In this document: positions 24,886 to 35,855 of the stretch, piece after piece
Position numbering within the stretch: the stretch's first letter is position 1
Layout: each line of letters begins with the position of its first letter
Assembly: GCA_947452315.1 (NCBI GenBank)
Contig: CANGCX010000010.1
Location: forward strand, 1 to 51,583
Source: Opitutia bacterium
Lineage (GTDB): Bacteria; Verrucomicrobiota; Verrucomicrobiia; Opitutales; Opitutaceae
DNA: 51,583 nucleotides
Reading direction: 5' to 3'
The notes under the pieces: model-generated
What the model saw: only the letters and a program-made list of their open reading frames with translations
The model's database searches: none
What the model was told of the DNA's origin: nothing
Made by a program: the position numbers and the translations under genes

Positions 24886-26661
24886 TTAAGCTCGCAGCTC
24901 GGTGGCGAGGTCGAACTTTTCGAAACGCTCACCGAGCCACCATAGGCCACAGGCGACTTCGGCGCCAAGAATAGTTAAGGCTACAAGGGTGCCCAAAATG
25001 ACGGCTGCGCAGGCACCGACGAGCCATTGAGAGGCGAAGATCACGAGGGCGGCGCCAAAGATGGCGGGGAAAAGGGAAAGCAGAATGACAAGAAGTTGAC
25101 CGAACACAAAGATGAGACGTTGCCCGATCATGTCGATTCCGCCGCTGCGTTGGCGGGTGGATTGAAACCAAGCCGGGAAAAGAAGGGCGGCGGCGTTGGG
25201 GATGAGAAGTTGCAGAGCGCAGAGCACCGGAATGATGGCGCCAATGCAGAGGCTCGCGGTGAGACGAAAACCAGGAGTTAGCCAGACGATATTATCCGCC
25301 ATCGCAGCCAACGCTAGGACCTGGGCCAGGAGGTTGAGCCAAAGTAGGCCGGTGAGAATGGCGATCGGGGTGAGGATTTGGCCTAGGATGATCTGCCAGC
25401 CCGCAAGCGGGTAAGTTTTCAAAATATCAGCATGGACCAGATCGCTACGCAGATCTTGGCGGGCGAGTTGAGGCCCAAGCAATAAGGTGTATGCCGAAAA
25501 AATAGCGGTGAAAGTAATAATGAAATTGGCGCCAATTTTTTGATGTTCGCCTCGCACAATCCACGGCACCGCGATGCAAATGAGTAACGCAGAGACGAGC
25601 CACACGCGGGCGTGAAAATAAGGCCGCGTGCCTAACAGATTTTTCCACAGAAACGCTAACTCGGCGCGGCCCGGAACCCTCAGACTGAAGGGTTCGCGGC
25701 GGGCCTTGGCCTTGTCCTGACCTAGCCGATACGTGCCCTCGCGCACTCGCGCCAAGCGCGCGGCGCGCTTTTCGGCGTAAGCAATCGACGCTTCTTCAAA
25801 GGATGCTTCTTGGCGCGCGACCCAAAAGTAGTGACCGATTAAAATAAGTACGGCCGGTCCCACGGTGCGAAAAAACTCTGACGAGTTGGCCGCTAAAAAA
25901 GGGGCAATGATGAGTTTTCCGGGGATCAGCAGCCAATGCAGTAAGCCGCTGTCGATACAGCGTGCCAGCCAGTCTGCGACATCGCCCGGGCCGATGTTGC
26001 CCTCGGGAAACGATGGCGCCGCGTTTAAAATTGAGAGGGTTGAAACCAAAAGCAGGAGTGCGACCCCGGCTAGAATTAGCCAGCGGCGAATCATTGGGTT
26101 GGCGCCGTTATCGATGTGGCTATTAATCGTGAGGGCGGCCCCGGTGAAATGAAGATTAAGCGTCGTTAAAATTAGCCACCAGCCTAGTACGTGGGTGATG
26201 GTGCCGCCCCCCAAAAAACTCCAGCCTCGCGAAATCAGGGTAAAAATTACCGCAGAAAAAAGAATGCGAATCTGTGCACCTGCTAGACGAAAATGAATCA
26301 ATCGCCGCCGTGAAATCGGCGCAGAAAAAAGAAACGCTACTTCTGCTTCAGTGAAAGGCAGTCCGGGTTTTTCTTTGGGTAGAGCCCATGTAAAGAGCAC
26401 GATCGCGAGCAGCACGAGCGCGCCAAAAATACTGAGTGTGGCGGTAAAATTATAGGTGGGCGCGAGCCCCGCAGGCAGACTGCCGGGTAAGCCTGCCAAT
26501 GAAGTTGAACCGCCCGAGAAACGGCGGAACAACATAAAGTAAAAATACGCGACTCCCACGGCTGCGCCTAAAAAATATTTCGGCTGCTTCAGACGCCGTA
26601 GGCGTGAAAGCGTGATGTTTTTCAGCGAAGTTAGCCGGAGGTAAAGAAGGGCGCCGAGCAT
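24886..26661 (-). CDS. ABC exporter permease subunit
   Basis: About 591 residues from ATG 26661 (MLGALLYLRLTSLKN). It has many hydrophobic helices in two clusters, about residues 30-340 and 390-580, and a charged middle segment (EKRAARLARVREGTYRLGQDKAKARREP). It is encoded directly after an ABC ATPase, so it is the membrane partner of an ABC-2-like exporter. The frame extends upstream into the ATPase gene, but that part is not plausible protein. The transported substrate is unknown. Confidence 0.8.
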   Translation of the reverse strand: MLGALLYLRLTSLKNITLSRLRRLKQPKYFLGAAVGVAYFYFMLFRRFSGGSTSLAGLPGSLPAGLAPTYNFTATLSIFGALVLLAIVLFTWALPKEKPGLPFTEAEVAFLFSAPISRRRLIHFRLAGAQIRILFSAVIFTLISRGWSFLGGGTITHVLGWWLILTTLNLHFTGAALTINSHIDNGANPMIRRWLILAGVALLLLVSTLSILNAAPSFPEGNIGPGDVADWLARCIDSGLLHWLLIPGKLIIAPFLAANSSEFFRTVGPAVLILIGHYFWVARQEASFEEASIAYAEKRAARLARVREGTYRLGQDKAKARREPFSLRVPGRAELAFLWKNLLGTRPYFHARVWLVSALLICIAVPWIVRGEHQKIGANFIITFTAIFSAYTLLLGPQLARQDLRSDLVHADILKTYPLAGWQIILGQILTPIAILTGLLWLNLLAQVLALAAMADNIVWLTPGFRLTASLCIGAIIPVLCALQLLIPNAAALLFPAWFQSTRQRSGGIDMIGQRLIFVFGQLLVILLSLFPAIFGAALVIFASQWLVGACAAVILGTLVALTILGAEVACGLWWLGERFEKFDLATELRA

Positions 26662-26681
26662 AGTGGCGGAGGCGGAGAGGT

Positions 26682-27413
26682 TTAATTTTCCGTACCGCCG
26701 GTGGCGCGGATGAAAATTTCTTCGAGACTTACGTTGGTCTCCCCGTGTGCGAATTGCGCTGAGATTTCGGCCAGAGTGCCATGTGCGATTTTTTCGCCTT
26801 TTTTCAAAATGAGTACGTGAGAGCACACTTCCTCTAAGAGGTGCAATAAATGCGAACTTAGTACAATCGCCGCACCGGCGCGCGCGCGGGACAAAATCGA
26901 ATCCTTCATGCGCCGGATGCCGAGGGGATCAAGTCCGGTCAGCGGCTCATCGAAAAACATCACGCGCGGGCTGTGCAACAAACCGCAGGCGATCGCTAGT
27001 TTTTGCTTCATGCCGCGAGAGAGTTCACCCGGCAGTTGATCGGCTTTATCGGCTATCTCTAGTTCCTCGAGTAAGGGTTGCGCGAGCGCGGCGTAATCAG
27101 TGACCCCGTAGATACGAGCGACAAAATTGAGGTGCTGACGGACTGTGAGGTAGTCGAATAGGCGTGGTTCGTCGGGAAAAAATGCTAGCTGCCGTTTGGC
27201 GTTTACCGGGTCCGCGTTAAGATCCACGCCATGGATGTGGATCCGTCCAGCGTTGGCGGGGATAATGCCGGCGAGACTGCGTAGTGTGCTGGTTTTGCCA
27301 GCTCCATTGGGCCCGACCAGACCCAAGACTTCTCCCGGCTGTACGGTAAATGAGAGATCGCGCACCGCCGTGAAAGTGCCGTAGCGCTTAGTAAGGCCGG
27401 AGACTTCAATCAT
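26682..27413 (-). CDS. ABC transporter ATP-binding protein
   Basis: About 243 residues from ATG 27413 (MIEVSGLTKRYGTFTAV). Walker A is GPNGAGKTS, the signature is LSRGMKQKLAIA, Walker B is VMFFDEPLTGLD and the switch His is in SSHLLH. It belongs to the CcmA/NatA-like class that energises ABC-2 exporters. The permease gene begins 20 bases downstream. Confidence 0.92.
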   Translation of the reverse strand: MIEVSGLTKRYGTFTAVRDLSFTVQPGEVLGLVGPNGAGKTSTLRSLAGIIPANAGRIHIHGVDLNADPVNAKRQLAFFPDEPRLFDYLTVRQHLNFVARIYGVTDYAALAQPLLEELEIADKADQLPGELSRGMKQKLAIACGLLHSPRVMFFDEPLTGLDPLGIRRMKDSILSRARAGAAIVLSSHLLHLLEEVCSHVLILKKGEKIAHGTLAEISAQFAHGETNVSLEEIFIRATGGTEN

Positions 27414-27543
27414 GGGCGAAGAAGCTGTGCGACAGGGGTGTTTTTGCAAGCTTAGTGCGACGAGTGTAACTCCGCCTGGGACGCGCCGTCTCATGGATAA
27501 CTAAACTTTTAGTAGTCAGTTTAACCTCAAAAAATCCATCCGC

Positions 27544-27921
27544 ATGAAAACCTCCCTAAAATTAGTCCTGACCCTGATCGCACTCGGCCTCTCCGCGGTC
27601 TCGCCCGGTGCTCAAGCCGCTGATAAACCTGCCAAAGCCGGCCAACGCGCCAAGGCCGCCGCCGAAGAGCATGACAAGATGCTCACGGAAAAACTGAAAC
27701 TCACCGCCGAGCAGCAGGAAAAACTCGCCGCTATCCGCAAGACCGAGGCCGAGCAACTCAAAGAGGTGCGTGGGGATCGTACGAAGATGGCCGAGGTATT
27801 AAAGAGCGGTCGCGAACAGGTTCGCGCGATTCTTACCCCGGATCAGCAAAAAGAATTTGATGCGATCAAACCCGAAGCTCGTCCCGGACGTAAGGGTAAG
27901 AAAGCAGGCACCCAATCCTAA
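27544..27921 (+). CDS. Exported Spy/CpxP-like small protein
   Basis: A 125-residue protein with a signal peptide (to AQAA, about residue 26) and a charged helical body. EHDKMLTEKLKLTAEQQEKLAAIRKTEAEQL and ILTPDQQKEFDAIKP give the paired LTxxQ motifs of Spy/CpxP-like periplasmic chaperones. The C-terminus is basic. It is similar in plan to the gene at 28115-28540. Both may hold unfolded proteins in the periplasm. Confidence 0.72.
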   Translation: MKTSLKLVLTLIALGLSAVSPGAQAADKPAKAGQRAKAAAEEHDKMLTEKLKLTAEQQEKLAAIRKTEAEQLKEVRGDRTKMAEVLKSGREQVRAILTPDQQKEFDAIKPEARPGRKGKKAGTQS

Positions 27922-27955
27922 GCCCCCGCTGCATCATTTATAGGTGAGTCTTAGA

Positions 27956-27986
27956 GCCGCGATTGAAACCCGCGGCGATTTTTTTT
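27956..27986 (+). terminator. Rho-independent terminator
   Basis: GCCGCG (27956-27961) pairs with CGCGGC (27971-27976) over a nine-base loop, followed by GA and eight T residues. It terminates the first Spy-like gene. Confidence 0.9.
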
Positions 27987-28114
27987 GCCAAGAAATTCTT
28001 AGCTCAGATTCGCGCGTAACTATCTTGCCGGAGTTGCGTCATCTTTCCTGACCGTTGAGCTCAGTGCTCGTGGTTTAAAAAAACAAAAATCCCGTTATCC
28101 TAAACTCGTTTATT

Positions 28115-28540
28115 ATGAAAACCTCCCTCCGCCAACTTATCACCGTTCTCGCCTTGGGCGCCACGGTACTTCCCGTTGTCAGCATCGCGCAAGAAGCGCC
28201 TCCGGCAGAAAAACGTGGCCCCGGTGGCCCCGGTGGTGGCCGTGGTCGCATGACGCCCGAGCAGCAAGTCGAACGCCTGAGCGAAGCGCTCACGCTTACG
28301 GCCGAACAAAAAACCAAAATCGCGGCGATCTACAAAGAACAAGCCACCGCTATGGCCGCAATCCCGCAGGAAGAGCGTCGCGAAAAAATGATGGATATGA
28401 TGAAGGCTACGCGCGAAAAAATTCGCGCCATGCTCACTCCTGAACAGATGAAGAAATTTGACGAGATGCCTCCGATGGGCGGCGGTCGCGGCGGCCCCGG
28501 TGGCCCTGGCGGCAAGGGCGGCGAAAAGAAAAAGCAGTAA
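28115..28540 (+). CDS. Exported Spy/CpxP-like protein with Gly-rich ends
   Basis: A 141-residue protein with a signal peptide (to SIAQ, about residue 26). A Gly/Pro-rich spacer (GPGGPGGGRGR), a helical LTxxQ-type core (LTLTAEQKTKIAAIYKEQ and MLTPEQMKKFDEMP) and a Gly/Pro/Lys tail follow. The same MKTSL start and LT-EQ spacing as the gene at 27544 suggest tandem duplication. It is likely a periplasmic chaperone-like protein. Each gene has its own terminator, so they are separate transcripts. Confidence 0.72.
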   Translation: MKTSLRQLITVLALGATVLPVVSIAQEAPPAEKRGPGGPGGGRGRMTPEQQVERLSEALTLTAEQKTKIAAIYKEQATAMAAIPQEERREKMMDMMKATREKIRAMLTPEQMKKFDEMPPMGGGRGGPGGPGGKGGEKKKQ

Positions 28541-28571
28541 TCTGTTTTAATAAGGGCGCTCCGGCGCTTGC

Positions 28572-28613
28572 ACCGCTGCTAGCCTTTAGGCCGGCAGCGG
28601 TTTTTTGTTTTTC
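28572..28613 (+). terminator. Rho-independent terminator
   Basis: ACCGCTGC (28572-28579) pairs with GCAGCGGT (28594-28601); the loop contains a small GCC/GGC stem. A TTTTTTGTTTTT tail follows. It terminates the second Spy-like gene. Confidence 0.9.
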
Positions 28614-28651
28614 GGCTCGGCGGGTGGCGCGCTCCGGCGCAGCGTCTGTGC

Positions 28652-29917
28652 ATGTCGGAGAAAAAGCGCATCGTAATAGTGGGCGGCGGGGCGGCGGGAT
28701 TTTTCGCGGCCATCGCAGCCGGGGAGCTTTTACAGGCGGAAGTGCTCGCTGGGATAAGCTCGGGCGGAACGGTGACGCTTTACGAGGCGACGGCGCATTT
28801 GCTGGCCAAGGTTAGAATTTCGGGCGGCGGTCGCTGCAATGTTACACACGCCTGTTTTGAACCGCGCGAACTCGTACAGAAATATCCGCGCGGTGGGCGC
28901 GAATTAATCGGAGCGTTTTCGCGCTGGCAGCCGCGCGATACCGTGGCCTGGTTTGCGGCGCGCGGCGTCACGCTAAAAACAGAGTCTGACGGACGGATGT
29001 TTCCGGTGACGGATGATTCGGCGACGATCGTGGAGTGTCTGCAACGCTCGGCGGTGGCAGCGGGCGTGCGCGTTGTGACTGGCACAGGCGTGCGCAATTT
29101 GAAGCGGAGCGAGAAGGGTTTTACGTTGGAATTAACCTCAGGCGAAATGCTTGAGGCGGATCGGGTGTTGATTGCTACCGGTGGCAACAAATCTTCAGCG
29201 GGGCTTACAATTGCCCAGGCCTTGGGGCACGCGGTGGAGCCGGCCGTGCCATCGTTGTTTACCTTTAATATTGCGCGCGATGCGCGGCTAGAAGGACTCG
29301 CGGGCGTGGCGGTGGAGCGCGTCGAGACCAGTGTGCGCGGAACCAAGTTAAAAGAACAGGGGCCGCTCTTGGTGACGCATTGGGGCGTGAGCGGGCCGGG
29401 GGTTTTGAAGCTTTCGGCCTGGGGGGCCAGAGAGCTCTCAGCGATGGATTACAACTTCACCCTGGTGGTGAATTTTTCACCGGGCCACACGCGGGAAACG
29501 CTGGTCAAAGAGTTGGCGCTCGCTCGGGAAAAAAACCTGAAAAAACAAGTGACCACCTGGAGTCCGATTGCGGGTGTGCCACAGCGGTTTTGGGAGCGGC
29601 TAGTGGTGGCGGCCGGTATCGGCGCGACGACGCCGTGGACGAATGTGGGCAACGCGGCGCTCGCAAATTTGGCGACACAAGTGTGCGCGGCGGAGTTTGC
29701 GGTGAGTGGCAAAAGTACCAACAAAGATGAATTTGTGACGTGCGGCGGAGTCCGGTTGCGCGAGGTTGATTTTCGCACGATGGAAAGTCGTTTGTGTCCG
29801 GGGCTGTATTTCGCCGGTGAAGTGCTCGACGTGGACGGGGTGACAGGTGGGTTTAATTTTCAGGCTGCGTGGACGACGGGCTGGCTAGCCGGTCGGGCGA
29901 TGGCAGGTGTAAATTAA
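28652..29917 (+). CDS. HI0933/YhiN-family FAD-dependent oxidoreductase
   Basis: A 421-residue flavoprotein. An N-terminal dinucleotide fold (VIVGGGAAGFFAAIAAGE, G10-G14 region) is followed by LLAKVRISGGGRCNVTHAC, a family hallmark, and at the C-terminus by CGGVRLREVDFRTMESRLCPGLYFAGEVLDVDGVTGGFNFQAAW (here as motif blocks CGGV and GGFNFQ). The HI0933/YhiN (BaiN-like) family contains putative NAD(P)-utilising dehydrogenases. The start MSEKKRIV is clean, without a Shine-Dalgarno sequence. Confidence 0.9.
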   Translation: MSEKKRIVIVGGGAAGFFAAIAAGELLQAEVLAGISSGGTVTLYEATAHLLAKVRISGGGRCNVTHACFEPRELVQKYPRGGRELIGAFSRWQPRDTVAWFAARGVTLKTESDGRMFPVTDDSATIVECLQRSAVAAGVRVVTGTGVRNLKRSEKGFTLELTSGEMLEADRVLIATGGNKSSAGLTIAQALGHAVEPAVPSLFTFNIARDARLEGLAGVAVERVETSVRGTKLKEQGPLLVTHWGVSGPGVLKLSAWGARELSAMDYNFTLVVNFSPGHTRETLVKELALAREKNLKKQVTTWSPIAGVPQRFWERLVVAAGIGATTPWTNVGNAALANLATQVCAAEFAVSGKSTNKDEFVTCGGVRLREVDFRTMESRLCPGLYFAGEVLDVDGVTGGFNFQAAWTTGWLAGRAMAGVN

Positions 29918-29965
29918 GAGCAATTATTTTGATCACAACGACCGCTCCCTCTTAGTTGTATTTTT

Positions 29966-30156
29966 GTGAACCATTTTAAGAAGCGGCTAGTTCTGTTTGT
30001 AATCAGTTTTGCCGCGTTGCTGTTTCTGCCGGGCTGCTTGAGCCAGACGGTACTTAGCGAGATGTGGCGGTGAAATGAATCCGACTTAAAAACGCCAAAA
30101 TCACGCCCACGCAATTTCGGCAGCAACGCGATGAAATCGATCGCAATTTAAAGTAA
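29966..30156 (+). pseudogene. Broken small lipoprotein with SHOCT-like tail
   Basis: A GTG at 29966 opens a 35-residue frame with a lipoprotein-type signal (RLVLFVISFAALLFLPGC) that stops at 30071-30073. Immediately after, in another frame, the segment RLKNAKITPTQFRQQRDEI, ending at TAA 30154-30156, resembles a SHOCT motif (a short helix pair often at the C-terminus of small membrane proteins). The two parts together look like one small lipoprotein gene broken by frame damage. A genuine 35-residue lipoprotein is the alternative. Confidence 0.45.
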
Positions 30157-30175
30157 GTATCCCCGAGCTCAATTT

Positions 30176-30451
30176 ATGACAACCCCTCCTAAAAATTATT
30201 GGTTTCCGGCGAAGAGGTTTGGCTGGGGCTGGGGATTGCCGGCTTGCTGGCAGGGTTGGGTAGTGACTTTGGCTTATGTCGTGTTGTTGGGAGGCGGAGC
30301 TTTAATAATCGAGCATTCGAAGAGCTTCGCGCCATTTTTTGTTTTATATTCGCTGGTCCTGTCAGGGGTGTTGGTGGCGGTGTGTTGGTGGAAGGGCGAG
30401 CCCCCGCGCTGGCAGTGGGGCGGGGATGACGAGTCGGGCTGGAAAAAATAA
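30176..30451 (+). CDS. Small membrane protein of unknown function
   Basis: A 91-residue protein with two hydrophobic segments (about 27-47 and 52-69) flanked by Trp-rich ends (GWGWGLPACWQGW, then PRWQWGG). It is probably an inner-membrane protein with both ends on one side. The Trp-rich plan is seen in small bacterial hypothetical proteins, but I cannot give a family name. It lies 80 bases before the AEC permease start. Confidence 0.6.
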   Translation: MTTPPKNYWFPAKRFGWGWGLPACWQGWVVTLAYVVLLGGGALIIEHSKSFAPFFVLYSLVLSGVLVAVCWWKGEPPRWQWGGDDESGWKK

Positions 30452-30531
30452 GCAACGCGGCTGACGTGCCGGCGCTGGCTTGGCGCTTGCGGGGCGGCAG
30501 ATCGGGTTTTGTGATGGGGCCCCCTTTTCTC

Positions 30532-31479
30532 ATGATGTCTTATTGGCAACTGCTACAGTTGATTCTCCCTGTCTTTGCGTTAATCGCGATCGGCGTCGTG
30601 GTGCGGCGGGTGCATTGGATCGAGGGCGAGGCCGAGACCAGTTTGCTGCGCTTGGTGGTAAATGTGTGTTTCCCGTGTCTCATTTTTGAATCGGTGACAG
30701 GCAACGCGGCGTTGCAGGCGGCGAACAATGTGGTCTTGCCGCCATTGATGGGCTTTGCCGCGACGGCGGGCGGTATTTTGCTAGCACGCGTTGTCGGGCG
30801 TTGGGCAGGGTTGAGCGTGGGGACCGGGTTGCGGACCTTTGCTCTGACCGCGGGTATCGCCAATTATGGTTATCTACCGTTGCCCATTATGGCGGGTATC
30901 TGGGGGCCGGAGAGTCGAGGCGTGTTGCTCGTGCATAATGTCGGGGTGGAGGCTGCGTTATGGACCGTCGGCGTGTTGGTGTTGAGTGGGCTATCATTGC
31001 GCGAAGGCTGGCGGAAGCTGGTTAACCCCATTGTTATCACCTTGGTGGTAGCGCTGATTTTGAACCTAGTGGGGGCGGCTCCCTATTTACCGAAAACCTT
31101 AATTGATTTGGTCCATTCACTGGCGGTGTGTGCGATTCCTTTGGGGGTTTTGATGACGGGTGTGAGTTTGGCGAATTACCTCGGTGATGTACGGGCACTC
31201 GTGCAGCCTAAGATCGCACTGTGGGCGTGTTTGGTGCGGCTAGTTTTGTTGCCGTTGTTGATTTTAGCGGCGGCGAAGTGGCTGCCGTTTTCGGTCGAAT
31301 TAAAGCGCGTACTACTCGTACAGGCGGCGATGCCGGCGGCGGTCGTGCCGATTATTGTGGCACGGCATTACGGCGGGCAGCCCTTAACGGCGGTGCAGAT
31401 CGTGCTCGGTACAACGGGGCTAGGTTTGTTGACGATTCCGCTCTGGTTGCGATTGGGTTTGGCGTGGGTAGGAGTTTAA
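30532..31479 (+). CDS. AEC-family permease
   Basis: About 315 residues from ATG 30532 with about ten hydrophobic helices. LILPVFALIAIGVVVRRVHW at the N-terminus, TAGIANYGYLPLPIM in the middle and MPAAVVPIIVARHYGG near the end are AEC permease blocks. It probably exports or imports an organic anion across the inner membrane. It is a second AEC member besides the one at 12248. Upstream in-frame starts (30466, 30513) would add a polar N-terminus and are less likely. Confidence 0.85.
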   Translation: MMSYWQLLQLILPVFALIAIGVVVRRVHWIEGEAETSLLRLVVNVCFPCLIFESVTGNAALQAANNVVLPPLMGFAATAGGILLARVVGRWAGLSVGTGLRTFALTAGIANYGYLPLPIMAGIWGPESRGVLLVHNVGVEAALWTVGVLVLSGLSLREGWRKLVNPIVITLVVALILNLVGAAPYLPKTLIDLVHSLAVCAIPLGVLMTGVSLANYLGDVRALVQPKIALWACLVRLVLLPLLILAAAKWLPFSVELKRVLLVQAAMPAAVVPIIVARHYGGQPLTAVQIVLGTTGLGLLTIPLWLRLGLAWVGV

Positions 31480-31557
31480 TCATTGGGGCTAGCGCTGGCC
31501 GATTATGACCAAGTCGGATTGACGGAGCGCGCCGGCACGTTCTGAAATCGTCCCATC

Positions 31558-32301
31558 ATGGAATTTCTTAGTGATTCGCAGGTTTGGATTTCGCTGCTCA
31601 CCCTGACGAGCTTGGAGATCGTGCTCGGTATTGATAATGTGATCTTTATTTCGATCCTCGCGGGTAAGCTGCCGCAGGAGCAACAGGCTAAGGCGCGTCA
31701 GCTCGGGCTGATGCTGGCGCTAGTAACGCGCATTTTACTGCTGTTTAGTATTTCTTGGCTGATGAGTCTGACCAAAGTCTTGTTCCAGTTGCCGATCCTT
31801 GAGGTCGGCATCACCGGTAAGAGTCTGATTTTGCTACTCGGTGGGCTTTTCCTGATCGGAAAAAGTGTCGTCGAGGTGCACGAAAAACTCGAAGGCGTGG
31901 ATGGACATTCGACCGCAGGCGGTAAGGTGGCCTCGTTTCGCGCTGCGATTGTGCAAATTTTACTGCTCGATGTGGTGTTCTCGCTCGATTCGGTGATCAC
32001 GGCGGTCGGGATGGCCAGCCACCTATGGATCATGATCACGGCAGTAATCGTTGCACTCGGTGTGATGTTGGCGTTTGCGGGCGCGATTAGCGATTTCGTG
32101 AACCGGCATCCCACTTTGAAGATGCTCGCTTTGAGTTTCTTGATCCTAATCGGCGTGACGCTAGTGGGCGAGGCGCTCGGCCAGCATATTCCGAAAGGCT
32201 ATATTTATTTCTCCATGTTCTTCGCCTTCGGGGTGGAGATGTTGAACCTACGCCTGCGCGCCAAGAGCAAGCCGGTGCAATTGCACCAGCCTTATCGTTG
32301 A
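31558..32301 (+). CDS. TerC-family integral membrane protein
   Basis: A 247-residue protein with seven or so helices. LEIVLGIDNVIFISILAGKLP near residue 20 and ILLLDVVFSLDSVITAVGMA near 140 carry the paired acidic residues of the TerC family, and GYIYFSMFFAFGVEMLNLRLR closes it. TerC/Alx/MeeF proteins handle manganese or act on membrane protein maturation; in other bacteria they are tied to tellurite resistance. No ter genes are adjacent, and no yybP-ykoY-type leader is evident. Confidence 0.92.
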   Translation: MEFLSDSQVWISLLTLTSLEIVLGIDNVIFISILAGKLPQEQQAKARQLGLMLALVTRILLLFSISWLMSLTKVLFQLPILEVGITGKSLILLLGGLFLIGKSVVEVHEKLEGVDGHSTAGGKVASFRAAIVQILLLDVVFSLDSVITAVGMASHLWIMITAVIVALGVMLAFAGAISDFVNRHPTLKMLALSFLILIGVTLVGEALGQHIPKGYIYFSMFFAFGVEMLNLRLRAKSKPVQLHQPYR

Positions 32302-32338
32302 GTTTTAGCCTTGGCCGCACCGACTGGCGCCAGGCGGT

Positions 32339-32734
32339 TCAAGGGACGGCGTTTTCTACCGGTTCAATGGCGCCGTCATGACGGTGACTTTTATGTTTTC
32401 CATGGAGGCGGCGAAGGCTGCCATCGAGTTTGTCGGCGAGCAAATCTAAGGATTTGTACGCATCGTCGCTTTCGACGCTGGCGATCAGATCCGGGCCGCG
32501 AATTTCTAAGTGACCCTTGGCGATGAATTGATCGCCGACGGCGCGGGTGTGATCGAGTTCGATGTCGAGACGAACGCGAATGAGGTGCTCGTTATGGCGC
32601 AGGAGACGCTCGGCTACACCCTCAGCGTAAGCGCGAAGCGCAGACGTCAGTTCTAAGTGGATGCCGCGAACAATTACTTTGGCGGCCAAGATTTCGGGGG
32701 TGGGCAGAATTTTTGGGTTTTTCATCACCCTCAT
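32339..32734 (-). CDS. HPF/RaiA-type ribosome hibernation factor
   Basis: About 131 residues. VIVRGIHLELTSALRAYAEGVAERLLRH and VRLDIELDHT, then KGHLEIRGPDLIASVESDDAYKSLDLLADKLDGSLRR (a block ending in LRRLHGKHKSHRH), define the HPF/YfiA fold. It is a short-form protein with a His/Lys-rich tail and no long-form C-terminal domain. It inactivates ribosomes by sitting in the decoding channel in stationary phase. ATG 32725 is an alternative start. Confidence 0.88.
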   Translation of the reverse strand: MRVMKNPKILPTPEILAAKVIVRGIHLELTSALRAYAEGVAERLLRHNEHLIRVRLDIELDHTRAVGDQFIAKGHLEIRGPDLIASVESDDAYKSLDLLADKLDGSLRRLHGKHKSHRHDGAIEPVENAVP

Positions 32735-32792
32735 CTGACCCCCAATCCAGACAAAAGGCTCCTTTGAATTTTGCGCGTATCCTATCTAATTA

Positions 32793-35126
<2,334 letters not shown>

Positions 35127-35226
35127 GAAAAAGAGGTTCAGCACAGAGTCCATGGGGGCGCGCGCAATCCCGAAAACGACCCAACGCATAATTGCACTCC
35201 CCGGTCGTTTGCGTTTCCGTGAGGCG

Positions 35227-35712
35227 ATGAAACTTTTTTCCCTTTGTTTTTTTTGGGTAGCGCTCGCTTTTTCAGCCCGTGCAGCAGAGCTGCTGCCGAT
35301 CGAAAAACACGTCGCCGAGGCGATCAAGTCACCTAGCATTACGGTCGTGCATTTTTGGGCGCCTTGGTGCTCGAACTGCGGCGCCGAGCTCGCGAAAAAT
35401 GGCTGGGGTACATTTATCGATACCAACGCCGAGGTGAAATTCATCTTCATCACGAGCTGGCACAACGAACTCGGTCGCGAGCTTCTCGCTAAAAATGGCG
35501 TCGGCACCCAATCGAATTTCGAGCTGCTACTTCATCCCAACGCCGCGCGCACGGGCGATGAGCGTATGACGCAATTTCTCGGACTGCCCATGAACTGGCT
35601 GCCTACGACCTGGATTTTTTGCGAAGGGCAGCTGCGCTACGCGATGAACTACGGTGAGTTGCGCTTCCCGATTTTGCAGCAGCTCATCCGTGATACCACG
35701 AACAAATGGTAG
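35227..35712 (+). CDS. Exported thioredoxin-like protein
   Basis: A 161-residue protein with a signal peptide (LFSLCFFWVALAFSARA). The redox motif WAPWCSNCG (CxxC) lies in HFWAPWCSNCGAELAKN at about residues 43-60, and the thioredoxin cis-proline region is probably GLPMNWLPTTWIF. It is probably periplasmic, with roles in disulfide reduction or cytochrome assembly. It is divergent from tex. The frame extends upstream into tex and is not coding there. Confidence 0.82.
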   Translation: MKLFSLCFFWVALAFSARAAELLPIEKHVAEAIKSPSITVVHFWAPWCSNCGAELAKNGWGTFIDTNAEVKFIFITSWHNELGRELLAKNGVGTQSNFELLLHPNAARTGDERMTQFLGLPMNWLPTTWIFCEGQLRYAMNYGELRFPILQQLIRDTTNKW

Positions 35713-35855
35713 GTCACGATTAACCTCCGCGGACACGAATCCGAGTATTGTCAGCCCAGCAGAAATCTGCGGAGCTTTTCTTTTCACCGCTTGCGCGAAG
35801 CGCCCCCACCGGTTTTTCGCAGCCCAGTTCTCTTTTAACCTCAGCTTAATTTTCC

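Noticed and set aside
31501-31560. yybP-ykoY manganese riboswitch before terC
   Set aside because: The short space between the AEC gene and terC shows no fitting paired structure or conserved loops.
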